Assembly: GCA_040954595.2 (NCBI GenBank)
Contig: CM082597.2
Location: forward strand, 1,426,001 to 1,490,000
DNA from: Balanoglossus misakiensis
Lineage: Eukaryota > Hemichordata
Direction: 5' to 3'
DNA: 64,000 bases
Shown here piece after piece: positions 1 through 11,106 of this stretch. The notes beneath the pieces are model-generated. The model saw only the letters and a program-made list of their open reading frames with translations. It was not told the DNA's origin and searched no databases. The translations under genes and the position numbers were made by a program. Position 1 is the first letter of the stretch; each line of letters opens with the position of its first letter.

Positions 1-250
1 TCAGTTTGTCAAATATACTATGTCAAAGGTTATATGTGAATGAATGGATTGGTGGATGAATGAATGAATGGGGGTAGGTTGATGGACGGACGGACGGTCT
101 AACTACAATGTAGTTGTCTAAGGCACGAGAGAGGGGTCATTCATGTTCAAATACTTTCATATAATTCACGTAGGTCTTATCGTTTAATTATGCAGAATTC
201 ATAAAACAGTGACACAGCTGATTGGTCTCCTCTACCGGTGACGTAACAAT
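1..250. other. upstream flank of TIR gene 1
   Basis: No coding exon is seen. The stretch holds short imperfect GAATG and GGAC tetramer/pentamer runs (about 38-95). Near the gene it has an inverted CCAAT motif (ATTGG, 221-225) and a CRE-like octamer TGACGTAA at 239-246, ending four bases before the first ATG. It probably contains the promoter and 5' UTR of the downstream gene; no TATA box was identified. Confidence 0.4.
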
Positions 251-1870
251 ATGGCGGACGTCAGCTCCATGCACGTGATGATTTCGTATAACTGGGACCA
301 TCAGAGTCAAGTTGTTCTCATTAAAGAGAAACTTGAGAGGAAAGGCTATAAAGTATGGATAGATTTGGATAATATGCGTGGTAGGTGACTCGTACATTTA
401 GTTACTATATTATAATAATTTGGTTTTGATGCACAATTTATTCTGACAACATTGAATGTTTAATGATATTTTTGTCCATTTTTTCCTCATACCATACCAG
501 GCAACATAAACAGAGCGATGGCGGAAGGTGTTGAAGGCGCATGCGTAATTCTCATGTGTGTGACCGAGGCCTACAAAAGTTCTTTCAATTGTGAGAAGGA
601 GGCTGGTTATGCGGACTCCCTCAGAAAACCCATAATTCCACTCAAACTAGAACGAGACGTGAGGTTCGGTAAGACAACTAAAATAAACTTAACGAAAAAA
701 ATACACCTTAAAGCCAAACTTTTTTCCTTCCATGTTGTGCTGAAGGCAACTTCCGAATCTTTCAGGGGGGGGGGGGGGGCTAATTGTTATTCAAAATGGC
801 TGCCATCACACCACGTTCAAATGCAGTAACTGTAAATTGGCCATGCTTTATTACAGATGGTTGGGTGGGACCGATCGTCGGGAGTAAACTTTGGTTTGAC
901 TTCTCTGAAATGCACCAACTGGACCAAAAGATTGAGAGCCTTGATGCGGAAATGACGTCAACAGGGATGAAGGACTTGGCCTTCAACCCGGATGCAAAAC
1001 CTCGTAAGTTTTACGACATAATTTTGCAATCAAAATACCACAGCGATAAAGGAATTCGAAGTGGCCGGGTTTCCAAACTTCCCACATTTTTAAATATATT
1101 GTCTGTCAATATAGTAAGGACGCATTTCATTTGAAAGAATTCGCTTTTTGTAACAGATTTTGAAAATTCATTTACAGATTTTATGTCTCTCGATATGGAT
1201 GGCATTTATAATTGGCTCAAGGATTTGTCCATCGATGACGTCACAGCAAAGATCTTCAGAGAAAATTGTGTCACTGGGAAAGACTTGGCTGTCCTTTCAA
1301 AGGAGGAGCTTGTTGGTAAAGACTTCAAAATCCGCCCGTTTGTTGCCACCAAGATTCTACGTAACAGGGATGAAGCGATGGGGGTGCTTCCGCCAGACAT
1401 AACAGCCAGGTGTAGCACGCCCTCTGAGATGGGGATCACTTCCGGTGCGGCCGAGGAAGAAAGCAAGAAGAAGGCGACGACAAGGAAAGAGAAACTCTCA
1501 GCTACAACAACTTCAGTGAGAACGCAACGTAGGTGTTACATTTTCTCGGTTACTGAAGAAGCAGTCACGCAGAAGATTTCGCATTTGTGATCACGTTTTT
1601 CAGTCATAATTTAGAAGAAAAGATTTGGAGTCAGGCAGGAGTAAGTGATAGAGTAACATAGGCCTATTCTGAACTGGCACTATCTAGAAGTCATAGTATA
1701 ATATGTACTATCATGATGTTCATGTTTGTCTCTGTTTAATAGCAACATCGAAAATACAATACAAGAAAGGTGACCGAGTAGAAGTATATTGGTCAAGCTC
1801 GTGGTTCAAAGCGGAAGTCATAGATGAAGGACCACGACATCTACTGAAGGTCTGAGTTTTGAGAACACAC

Positions 1871-1964
<94 letters not shown>

Positions 1965-3359
1965 GAGAGGGGAGAGAGAGAGAGGTACTGGTTTTGCATT
2001 GATATATCGAGGAGGAAGGGGGGATTTCCACAATGATGTAATCTTCTACATTCCCAACATTTACATTTCTTTAGATCCATTACGAAGGATGGGCAAGCTC
2101 CTACGATGAAAAAGTCGACATTGCCGATTGTTCGACAAAGGATGGATCCATGCTTAAAGATATTAAAAAGGTAATGGTTTCTTCTGTACTTCCAAGCAGA
2201 AATTACCTAAATGTTGTTATCGATGCTGCATGCTGTGCTAAGTTTTGATATAATGTGCATGTTGTAGAGTTCATTAGAGGGAAGCGAAAGAAAACGGAAG
2301 TTGTTGGCAGCCATGTTTGATAGCGCCCCCATAAGAGCAATATTTCTTTTTTTCCAGGTTAAGATCGGCGACAAACTGACTTATAACTCCTATGACGTAA
2401 GCGTGGTTGAAATCATCACATGCTGTTGCAAGATCCGTTACGATGGTTACGGGTCGTCATGGGATACGTGGGTTTTACCCGATGAAGTGAAGCTGGTTTC
2501 CAGGGGAACCGCGAGTAGTGAGAGTAAGACGAGCGCTTCAGAATCGTTGATGCAGAATGTCAAGTACAAGGTCGGCGACCCTGTTTCTATATGGTGGTCG
2601 AAGACGTGGTACTCAGGCAAGGTGATAGAAAATGGACCACGCATTTCATTTAAGGTGACTGATCTCAACGTCAGAATAGTTGTGTGCGGTTCTCCTCGAC
2701 TAGATTCAAACGAGCGCCCGCACATGGCTGAATTTTCAGTTTCGGATCCAGTCTCATCCTGAATGATAGGTTACATATGCATGTTTTCGAGACGTGATTT
2801 CGAAGATGAATATAAAGCAAAGATTGTCTACTTACCATATTTTGAAAAAGAAATATTTCTAGCAATTACATTTTGGTCTCATCTCAGGATATTGATCTTT
2901 TCCCAGATACATTACGATGGTTGGGACTCTTCTTATGACGAAAGCGTTGACGTCACAAAATGTAAATGGAGCGATGGAACGAAAATAAACGATCCTATCA
3001 AGGTGAGGTTAGAAAAAAATTGCCATTTTTTAAACCGAAATTTTGTATGTAATATAAAGCTGAAACATATGATGTTCGCTCTAAAATGCGGCCTGAAATT
3101 TTGCTCGATTCCCACATGTACATGTATATCGGCAGCTGCAGTTTATAAAGCTTCAGTTAAATAATATTTCGATTTACTGTCCTATTTTCTATTATATGTC
3201 AAGGTGAAAAAGGGCGACAAGTTGAAAACAGAATGGGGGACCTCTTGGTACGACTCGACGGTGTTAGAAGTCACATTTGCGGTGTGTAAGGTGCGATACG
3301 ACAACTATGGGACAAATTGGGACACGTGGTGTACACCTGATGAAGTGAAGCCCAAGTGA
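251..3359 (+). CDS. TIR-SAM protein with four Tudor-knot/chromo-barrel-like modules
   Basis: Nine exons: 251-380, 501-668, 857-1003, 1178-1528, 1743-1849, 2075-2170, 2358-2654, 2907-3002, 3204-3359; 1548 nt, 515 residues, all joins in phase. Residues 1-148 form a TIR domain: HVMISYNW at the first strand, then the EKEA motif whose second Glu (residue 77) aligns with the catalytic Glu of SARM1-type TIR NADases. Residues about 151-215 (YNWLKDL to TKILRNRD) read as a SAM domain, usually an oligomerisation module. After a Lys/Thr/Ser linker, residues 270-515 hold four barrel-like modules in two pairs, with motifs GDRVEVYW, IHYEGWASSYDE, IRYDGYGSSWDTW, GDPVSIWW, IHYDGWDSSYDE and VRYDNYGTNWDTW. Both pairs are cut by introns at the same places, so one pair arose by exon duplication. 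TIR and SAM calls are firm; Tudor-knot-like is by motif resemblance. NAD hydrolysis and immune signalling are inference. Likely cytosolic: no signal peptide or TM segment. Confidence 0.85.
1874..1984. repeat. (GA)n microsatellite
   Basis: An almost pure GA dinucleotide run of roughly 90 bp, then an interrupted GA/GGGA tail, inside intron 5 of the TIR-SAM gene. Its open frames (Leu-Ser on the minus strand) are artefacts. Confidence 0.95.
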
Positions 3360-3401
3360 ACATATCTCCCGGTATTAGCCGTGAATGACAATTGAAAATT
3401 T

Positions 3402-3407
3402 AATAAA
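3402..3407 (+). promoter_or_regulatory. poly(A) signal of TIR-SAM gene
   Basis: Canonical AATAAA 43 bases after the TGA stop of the last exon, at a normal distance for a short 3' UTR. Confidence 0.7.
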
Positions 3408-4508
3408 ATTATCATTTTAATCGTTCCGCCATTTTAATGACTAGTGTAATACTCTGGTAGTTCTTGTATCGTTAGTACATTTGTACAAGTGTTAATAATC
3501 GCTGACGAATTTTCGTTGTAGCCTATGTCAACATATGGTGAAATTTCATGTGAGAAACCCACCAATGTTGGTGACATTGATTGTTATATAATCAACTACG
3601 TACTTCGAAAGTAAGTAATATACACATTGGGTTGTGTCATGCTTGTGTCAGGGAAATACAAATGTATTTAGAAAGTAAGTAAACACTTAAGAAATGTATT
3701 AATTTTGTGAAAAAAGCTTGGTACATTGATTTGGTTCATTTTGTTGTCACCCCCTCCTTGCAAATATGCACGCGCGCCCTATAACGCACTGATTGGATGA
3801 CTGGTCCGTCTCTTGTGTTACACCTTTGACATCAAGGTGGCATTGGGCTGATGGTGAAAATATTTCACTGGCTTTGCTGTCTCCTTGATCAACCAAGAGC
3901 CACGCTTCTACACAAAGTTTGATTTCAAACACGATGACGTCACCCCCACCAAAGACCGAGTGGCTGGACTCTCACCTGTGTGTCGATTGTGAATATTTAA
4001 TCAGCAAGGGGTCAAGACGGGTCACGGTACTAGAGTTACCGAGGTACAAAGGCCACTAGATTTTGCGTTTCCTCAATGCTTACAGCCGGGTCTTCAAACA
4101 CGACGGCCGTGTTCTAGGACAACGCTGTGAAGGAAGTAGACCTGTGCAGTACCAGCAAACGTCATACATTTTCGGTAAGCCTGTAATTCGTCCAATGATC
4201 ACAAGAAGTGTCGCGGTGTTTGCGCTAGATGTTTCCTTTCAATCAATGCGCAGGTTATTTATTGGGTTAAGGTGCAGTCTTTTATTGGTAGTATGTTATG
4301 TAGTATGTTATGTACAAGTAAGACACCAGACGTAACTTAGACTGAAATATAGTCACAGTATTTACTGAGCTGTGCAAAATAGCTCAGAATTCGAAACGGC
4401 GTGGTCCAATTTGTACGAAGCATTGATTCACCCTGATGTGAATAATTACAGGGTTCACCCAATCATATTGTTCAGTAATAACTCGCGCGCAATGATTCCC
4501 GTGTTTCT
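3408..4508. other. intergenic between the two TIR genes
   Basis: No exon with supporting splice sites or family similarity was found on either strand. One perfect TGACGTCA octamer lies at 3935-3942 and an inverted CCAAT (ATTGG) near 3792. Otherwise nothing recognisable. Confidence 0.5.
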
Positions 4509-4545
4509 ATTGGCTGTTTACGCGTCACATAACCAGATTTAAATA
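4509..4545 (+). promoter_or_regulatory. candidate core promoter of TIR gene 2
   Basis: An inverted CCAAT box (ATTGG, 4509-4513) is followed 24 bases later by an AT-rich TATA-like stretch TTTAAATA (4538-4545). Both lie about 200-240 bases before the coding ATG at 4749 and about 50-80 before a short upstream ORF. The transcription start is not visible, so this is a positional guess. Confidence 0.3.
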
Positions 4546-4592
4546 ATGTTGACTAGCAGTGCACATCTGTTGTGCCAGTGTACCGTGGCAAT

Positions 4593-4685
4593 ATGGCGGA
4601 TGAAGGACATCTCGATTTCTCGATCTCAGACGACGAATTACTCGAAGCTAAATACACGACTGAAGAAATGTTACTTGGATTCTAA
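4593..4685 (+). other. possible upstream ORF in the leader of TIR gene 2
   Basis: A 30-codon ORF starts in a good ATG context (AATATGG) and encodes a very acidic peptide (MADEGHLDF..., with SISDDELLEAKY). It ends 63 bases before the TIR start codon. It could be a translated leader ORF or chance; no splice donor lets it join the TIR frame. Confidence 0.3.
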
Positions 4686-4748
4686 TTTTAGTATATACAA
4701 GGGGCTCGGCAGACGCGGGACAGAGTTGGGAAGAAGTGACGTCACAAC

Positions 4749-6035
4749 ATGGCGAGTAAAAAGAAAGGTTCGCACGTGATGCTGTCGTATTGTTGGGGCG
4801 ATAACCAAGAACTGGTGAAGAAAATCAAGACGGAGTTGAACAAGAGAGGATACCAGACGTGGATGGATTTGGATCAAATGGCAGGTCAGGAAGTTATCCC
4901 TTGTGACCTTGATACACCTTGTCTGTCTGTCTGTTCGTCTCGCTCTGTCTGTCTGTCTGTCTCTCTCTCTCACTGTCATTATTGAGCCGTATACCACTCT
5001 CACACACGAGGAAAATAACAGGCCTCCACGTTTCATTTGTGAACAGGTAACATCAACCGAGCAATGGCAGAGGGCGTAGAGGGCGCCTATGCTGTACTCA
5101 TGTGCGTTGGTCAAATGTACATGAAATCGAGAAATTGCGAGAAAGAGGCTGGCTACGCAGATTCAAAACAGAAACCGATTTTGACGGTCATTGTGGACAA
5201 TGGCCTCGTCCTTGGTAAGTAAAGGTTCAATATGCCATGAACACATAGTATGATATTCAAATTATTGCTGTCTTCCTCCCTGCATATTGTACTCAGATGA
5301 CCTATGTGTAAATCACGTGACCGGTGACCCGGAAGGTCAAAGTTTTACATAGCACATCACTTGCAGTTGTCTCCCCTCATCCTCATGAGCAAAACTATTA
5401 TTCTATTTTCAGAGGGCTGGGCAGGGCTGATTAACGGCAGTCGCCTCTATTATGATTTCTCGGACCCAGCAAATTTCGAGAGTAAATTGGAAGAGTTGGA
5501 CAAGGCGTTGAAACCCATTAAAGGAGTTGCAGAATCCGAAGGAAAGGGTACGTCATAAATTTCATAAAATGAAAACAAAATGGCCGACTTCCGTCACACT
5601 ACTGAGAGACAACTTACAACGTTACTGCATATCATAAACAGACAATCACCTATGTTTCTTTATTGTAGAATTGAAATAACGTAATTTTAGTCCACATGAT
5701 CGTAAAAATACGTGTTGAATTTCTTTTGCATTAGCTTCTTATTAATTATCGAATGCAATCTCTGTATTACCTACAGTTTCTAATAACAATTTTTACTTCA
5801 CAGGGACAGAGAGTAAACCCAAGAAACAACGTGAGTACAGAATAATTTCATACACCTATGTCTTCTGTTCTGTTTATTGGTTTACTGGTCCATTTATAGG
5901 CGTAGGGGTGGGGCTCAACAGAACAGGAATTTGACAAGCGTGGGTGTTCTTGTTTCTTCAGCACGGCGAACGGAAAAAGAGAGACTTTCGCAGCTGTCGG
6001 CAGCACACCTCGGTGAATTTGATCTTCAGGGGTGA
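4749..6035 (+). CDS. short TIR-domain protein, paralogue of TIR gene 1
   Basis: Five exons: 4749-4884, 5047-5214, 5413-5547, 5804-5830, 5962-6035; 540 nt, 179 residues. Residues 1-150 are a TIR domain closely matching the neighbouring gene: HVMLSYCW, WMDLDQMAG, INRAMAEGVEGAY, then CEKEAGYAD with the predicted NADase Glu in EKEA. Exon 2 is exactly 168 nt in both genes and the first three exon boundaries have the same phase, showing tandem duplication. After the TIR domain come a 9-residue exon and a 25-residue exon rich in basic residues then ending DLQG; the SAM and barrel modules are absent. The 27-nt exon 4 has good splice sites but is the least certain part. The product may modulate the longer paralogue; that is inference. 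Confidence 0.8.
4919..4975. repeat. (CTGT)n/(CT)n microsatellite
   Basis: Imperfect CTGT tetramers grade into CT dinucleotides within intron 1 of TIR gene 2. Confidence 0.8.
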
Positions 6036-6248
6036 CGTCATGTCGTCTGCGTCCACTGAACGATCTATTTCTTCTGATCTATTCCATCCACTTCCTGTCT
6101 CTGGGACGTATATAGAGTTCTATGTATAAAACTGGTGTTGGAACTTATATTCTATGCACTGTATCTCAAGTAGACGTTTCTTAGTACAAAAATGAGTAGT
6201 TCTACGAATTAATTTTTAGATGGCATTTTTAAAGAATTGTGTTAACTG

Positions 6249-6254
6249 TTTATT
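6249..6254 (-). promoter_or_regulatory. poly(A) signal of Ig gene A
   Basis: AATAAA on the minus strand (TTTATT on plus), 68 bases past the stop of the first Ig gene. Confidence 0.6.
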
Positions 6255-6321
6255 GTAGTTGGCAAGTTCATAACGATAACTATTCCGTCCATATCCGCAT
6301 GTCCGTTTAAGTTTGTAGATC

Positions 6322-7480
6322 CTAACAACTTAGCTTTAAGATCACACACCCGATTAAAGTGTACAGATAAAACTGTGAGCATATGAAAATTGGTGCCTCG
6401 CTTGGCGTTGGTGATGACATCACGGTCTCGTCCGCCATTGTTGTTGGGTCTGGCGCACGCGCGTTCACCGTGAGATTGGTAGTTCCGGTTTCTTGGACGA
6501 CTTGCATTCCGATAATATATCTGGCGGTGCATTCGTATTGGCCCTCGTCGTATTCTGTAATTGTAGAAATTTTAAGGGAACCATTGTTGACGATAGCGTA
6601 CCTGCAAAAGAATCAGTTATAATCAAGGCATTATGGAATTATATTATGGAATTTAATTGTGCAATGTGCACATTTTCATCACGTGACTCTCGTGCTTCCA
6701 TATTTACCTGTCATCAACTGAGGTTGTCGTGAGGTCAGACATCACCATCCTGACAAGAAAAGTCGTTGTACTGTCTTCTAGCACTCTTTTCCACTCCACC
6801 ACGCTACTTGCGATGCTGTCAGGCACACCAGAGTAAGCACAAAACAAAATGGCGTCGGCGTCGCCTACCGTTGCATTTTGCTGTTCATTGACAACCACTT
6901 CCAGTGACGTCACCAGAAAGATGACTGAAAATATAGGTTTAAGACATATTGAGCATATTCTACATATCCTCCAGATTGATTTTTAACGTCAATATTGTCT
7001 TATTATGAGGCCAGGAGGTCAAAAGGTAAAAAACCAACAGCAGGTTACTCGATACTCGATACTACGCGAATTATTAACACCGCTTGGTTCCATAACTTTG
7101 TTCTCAGTTTACAGAATCGAAACATTACAGCTATCACAAGTATTTTCGATTTTCTTATAAACAATGTGCGGCTAAGCAAAATTTTTGTGTGACTATTAAA
7201 GGGTGGGGCTTTTATTTACATCGAAGCAGAATACTGAAAATTGAATCTTTTCTAAATTTAAAGAAAACTTTTTGATTCGGTGTAGCTGTCAGTGTTTATT
7301 GGGCCAACACGTTACTGGACAGATATGAGCTTTCTTATATACACGTATCGACATACTTGTACATAGAGTTATAGTTTACATGTCCATGTTTTACTGAGAA
7401 TCATCAAATCTAAATTTCTATAAAAATGGGTGATCCGACTTACCCTCAAAGACCAATAAGAACCGCAGTATCGTCGCCAT
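6322..7480 (-). CDS. Ig gene A: secreted/GPI-type single V-like Ig protein
   Basis: Three exons in transcript order: 7444-7480, 6708-6924, 6322-6601; 534 nt, 177 residues. A short exon starts a signal peptide (MATILRFLLVFE) that is completed in exon 2. One Ig domain is split by a phase-2 intron between the second Cys region and its preceding half: Cys41 (LFCAYSGVP), Trp57 (VEWKR), Cys109 (EGQYECTARY). A Thr/Pro/Ser-rich stalk follows, then a hydrophobic C-terminus (ILKLSC end) typical of a GPI-anchor signal or a short TM segment. Several NxS/T sites fit an extracellular protein. First of four homologous minus-strand genes; ligand and role are unknown. Confidence 0.8.
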
Positions 7481-7949
7481 GGATACACCGTGAGTGATAA
7501 TCGTACTCTTCGGAACGCAACAGAATTCGTTGTTGGAGCAACCTGACTGCAGTACTTGCAATTATAAGTCTTCCTTCTTGAGGTCAATAAAGTTCAGACG
7601 TTTTAAGGAATGGTTCATTTCGCACGTCAGGGTGGGGCACCACAAAAGCAACTGTGAAGCTTTTGTATTAAGTATTGTAATTTATTGTAAATAAATCCTC
7701 GAAAAACATAATTGAATCATTAGTTCAAAAATTAGAAGAATTCACCAAATGAACGCGAAAACAAAAATGTGCACAGTGGGATCTTCATGTTATCCGCGTT
7801 GGGGGCGCTTGCGTTACCAGAGTGTGCTCAGTCATTTTTCTACTTTAGCGGCTTTCTAACATTAGAATTTTTTAAAACATTCCCATTACATGCTACAGAG
7901 TTAAATCGTTGCTGGCGACTCCTTGTCACACACTTTTTGAGATTTGAAC
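7481..7949. other. intergenic between Ig genes A and B
   Basis: It contains the short promoter side of Ig gene A and the 3' side of Ig gene B. A minus-strand AATAAA (TTTATT at 7681-7686) lies 264 bases after the stop of gene B and may be its poly(A) signal. Nothing else is recognised. Confidence 0.4.
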
Positions 7950-9637
7950 TTAATTGAAATCCCATAAACCTAGACTGAACAGAGCGACTAAGAGCAACGC
8001 GTACATGTAAAACGGACCACTGCTGATAGTGTGAGCACTGTCTGGGTCTGATATTTTGTGCGGAGCCGGTTTTGTGGTGTCGTCTGCGGGACTTTTTGAC
8101 TTCGGAATTGGCTTCGTGGCGGCCATCTTGGTCGGCTTCACAGTCTCCCCTGGGAGTGATCGCTTGGTGGCGCTTTGAGTAGATGCTGCCCTTGGCTTTC
8201 CTGCTGGTGACCCCGTGGTTGGTTCTGTGGCCATGTGCGCGTGCGTGAACTCATGCGCGATCACCACCAGCAGGACTGTTGAGGAATCTGTGGTCACTCT
8301 TCCTTCATAGAGATACCTAACGCTGCAGATGTGTTCCGCATTGTCATCCAAGCCTACATTGCTTATTTGCAACGATGCACTGTCGACGATGACGTACCTG
8401 CAGGTTGAAATTGTGAAAAGGGACTTGAACTTGGTAAACAAAAAGGTGATTTTTACTATGAAAACAAGACGGTGAATTTTCGCGGTTTACCTTCTATCTG
8501 TGTACGTCGGCATTCCACCATCAACAGCCTTCATCGCGAGAGTTACCGGCGAACCGGTGGGAGCGACTCTTTTCCATTCCAGGGTCACACTTGTAGCGCC
8601 CTCAGGCACGCCCGAGTAGGAGCAATGCAGAATGGTGGTGCTGTGTTGAGTGGCATTTTGCTCAGCGTTCGTTGTCACTTCTAGTGACGTCACAAGACAA
8701 ATACCTGCAACAGATGGATGAAAAGAAAGATGGCCGCTTAGTAATTCGGATCGTTGGTGGCGTGCGATTAAATCTTGCAGAATCATAATTCTTTACACAA
8801 ATGACTTGAATGGAACGTCGATGCAATGTAAATTCGTCTCGATGTCAGAAATAGAGCTACTGCAGAAGCTGTGAAAATACCTCCTGATGTATAGAAAAGA
8901 ACTCGAACGAGTGTCCACATTCTTATCTGATGATAAAGATGGCGACAGGTGGACTCTGTGACGTCAGACGTGGACCATCAATCACCAGAAGCTATTTGTG
9001 ACACGTGACACAGAAAAGCTCGCGCACAAATCGATTTCGCAGATGTGTGTTCCAACTTCTGTCTACACGTCACATGAGATAAATCAGCAGGGAGTTATCT
9101 TCGGAATCTGTTCAAACTTTCTGGCTGAATTATGCTTTTTGCGTTTTGGTGCCGGCAACTTCATATATTTGTAGTCATACCAGCTTCATTACTAACAGTT
9201 TTTTTGTTAGAAGGGAAGCCTTCATCTCAGTAATTTTGCCAGTTCTATCTAATAGTAATATTGCCGAATAATTGGTACTTAAATTATTTTCTGATCACCA
9301 GAGACAGATGGCCACTGTAAGATACTATGCAAAAATCGCCATACCAACTTTAGGAGTGTAAAACCCAGCAATACACAGTTTATGCCATGCACTTCACCGT
9401 TCGTAGTTTTTTGCGTTGATAATTTTAAGTGATTTGATAGTTATTCATTCATAAAGTTTTTAAGAACAGGTGAACTGTAAAAGAAAACTGGTCTTTTTAT
9501 GGATTGTCAAACCAGCTACATACCCTGTATTCACACACAAAGTGACGATGAAAAGTATATAACTATTTTTCGTCTCGTTTTGACATACAACGGTGACCTA
9601 TCGACTTACCTGTGAAAAGAAACAGCAATCGAAGCAT
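7950..9637 (-). CDS. Ig gene B: single V-like Ig protein with long Thr/Pro stalk
   Basis: Exons in transcript order: 9610-9637, 8491-8704, 7950-8397; 690 nt, 229 residues. The 28-nt first exon gives MLRLLFLFT, which with GICLVTS from exon 2 forms the signal peptide. Ig landmarks are Cys37 (LHCSYSGVP), Trp53 (LEWKR) and Cys105 (EHICSVRY). The usual Tyr two places before the second Cys is replaced by His, which is unusual. The stalk of about 75 residues is rich in Thr, Pro, Ser and Lys (likely O-glycosylated). The end is hydrophobic (MYALLLVALFSLGLW), a GPI signal or TM helix. Intron phases 1 and 2 match gene A exactly. Confidence 0.8.
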
Positions 9638-10283
9638 GTTGACGGGTGTAATGAAGCCACGCGCCGCACTTTCCTTGGTGTTGCTTCAAAACCTCGTCTT
9701 GACGGATCTCACTGCAGGCTTTGCAAGAATGTTTTGCCGTGCTATCACGTCGCTTCAAGGGATGGGTGAAAATACAACCCGGGGGAGGGGTTACATGATC
9801 ATAAATACTGTCTTGTGAATCTGCAACTGGCTTAGCAACCTCGCTCACGGCCACTCTTGCTCACACGTCTCAGGCGATTTATAACTCGCTAAAACAACCA
9901 CTCAAAAAGTTTAAGTTGCGACATGGATGACGAATATGAAAACCTCGGTTCCTATCAATAATTTATGAGGGGATAGTTATATTTATTACTCACAGATGCT
10001 TCACAATCATTTAGTGGGCGGTGCGAAAATACAAATGCCTCTCTAGACTGAAAGAGCGCCCGCAAACGACTGAGTCTTTTAGTCTAATGTCTCTCACTCA
10101 GAACGGAATTCTATACCGTGCGTACAGTGGAGTGGTTGAACTAGAATAAGTCACAAATATTGTTTTAAAACATTACCGCAAAAGCGGAAAGCAAAAATAC
10201 TGTTTTTGATAAGTTCTTTCTTTGTCACAAACTCAAAATGAAGTACATTTTGTCCCTCAAAGGCAGCATAGGAAACTATTCTG
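9638..10283. other. intergenic, no feature seen
   Basis: Upstream side of Ig gene B on the minus strand. Short open frames on both strands show no domain signature or splice logic. Confidence 0.4.
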
Positions 10284-10695
10284 TCACGTGGGTGAATCTA
10301 AACGATGACGTAACACTCGCGCTTGATGACGCCGGTGCACCTGTGTGGTTTGCATGATGGCGTCGGGCATGCTTACTGTAAGGTTCGTCCGCGCTGAAAT
10401 TCTGACCAGACGCGTGCCGGTAATATATTTGGCTTCGCAGACGTATGTGCCTTCATCGTCTTCGGTTATTGTGGAAATCCTACCTCGCATCGCTGTGTGT
10501 GGGTCTGCCACGAGGCAGAACTTTCCTTACGAGAAACTCTGTGGAATTGTTTGTGTGAACCCTCTCCCAGTCCACGGTCACACTGCTGACGTTGGTCGCT
10601 ACGCTGGAATAGGAGCAATTCAAGATGGCGGTGTCGTCGCCGACCTGGGCATTCTGATTACATGTATCGGGCACAAATAAGGTGGGTGACCTCAC
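10284..10695 (-). pseudogene. Ig relic C in the Ig cluster
   Basis: The 5' part matches exon 2 of the other Ig genes: VGDDTAILNCSYS, VTVDWERV, then SDAR at the usual donor. The 3' part matches exon 3: ISTITEDDEGTYVCEAKY and TNLTV. The two pieces are directly abutted with no intron, the first roughly ten codons of exon 3 are gone, and the frames differ so an in-frame TAG follows SDAR. The hydrophobic tail is lost and no acceptor AG is visible before the first piece; no signal-peptide exon was found. It reads as a deletion-damaged paralogue. It could still be transcribed, but an intact Ig protein is not encoded. Confidence 0.65.
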
Positions 10696-11106
10696 GTTGT
10701 AAATACCAGTCTAAATAATTATTTTAGACACACAGATAAAGACCAGCGTGAATTATTTATCAAGTTTTAATAAGCAGTAGAAACTGCAGCTTTGTTTTGA
10801 CCAAAAATTTCAGGGAATAAACTGTTCCATGCATCAAATCAAATGTAGCTTCTATTCAATAGCCAAATCATGATATTCGATTTACAAATGCAACTTGTGT
10901 ATTTTAACTTGAAGCAGATCATTGTAGCTTTCTTTAAGTCCGAGCATGAGTTCATTTTTCATTATAGCAATATTTGTAAGTTCTAACTGGTTCTGTTGAG
11001 GTTTACTAAAGTTTCGGCTATTTTCATGTGCCCATCATTCTATGAAAATGTGAGTCTCTTGGTGAATAAAATTTCACCGCGTAAATGTTAAGTTAGAATA
11101 CCAAAA
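10696..11106. other. intergenic, no feature seen
   Basis: AT-rich sequence downstream of Ig gene D on the minus strand. No coding or repeat structure was recognised. Confidence 0.4.

Noticed and set aside
1720-2080. Leu-Ser repeat proteins on the minus strand
   Set aside because: Translation of the GA microsatellite; no start context, splice sites or flanking domain.
4063-4335. 90-codon plus-strand frame between the TIR genes
   Set aside because: No recognisable domain, no splice link to TIR gene 2 and repetitive VCYVVCYV from a short GTATGTTATGTA repeat.
10284-10695. Reading the Ig relic as a functional gene
   Set aside because: In-frame stop, frame change, missing strand, missing acceptor and missing hydrophobic tail.
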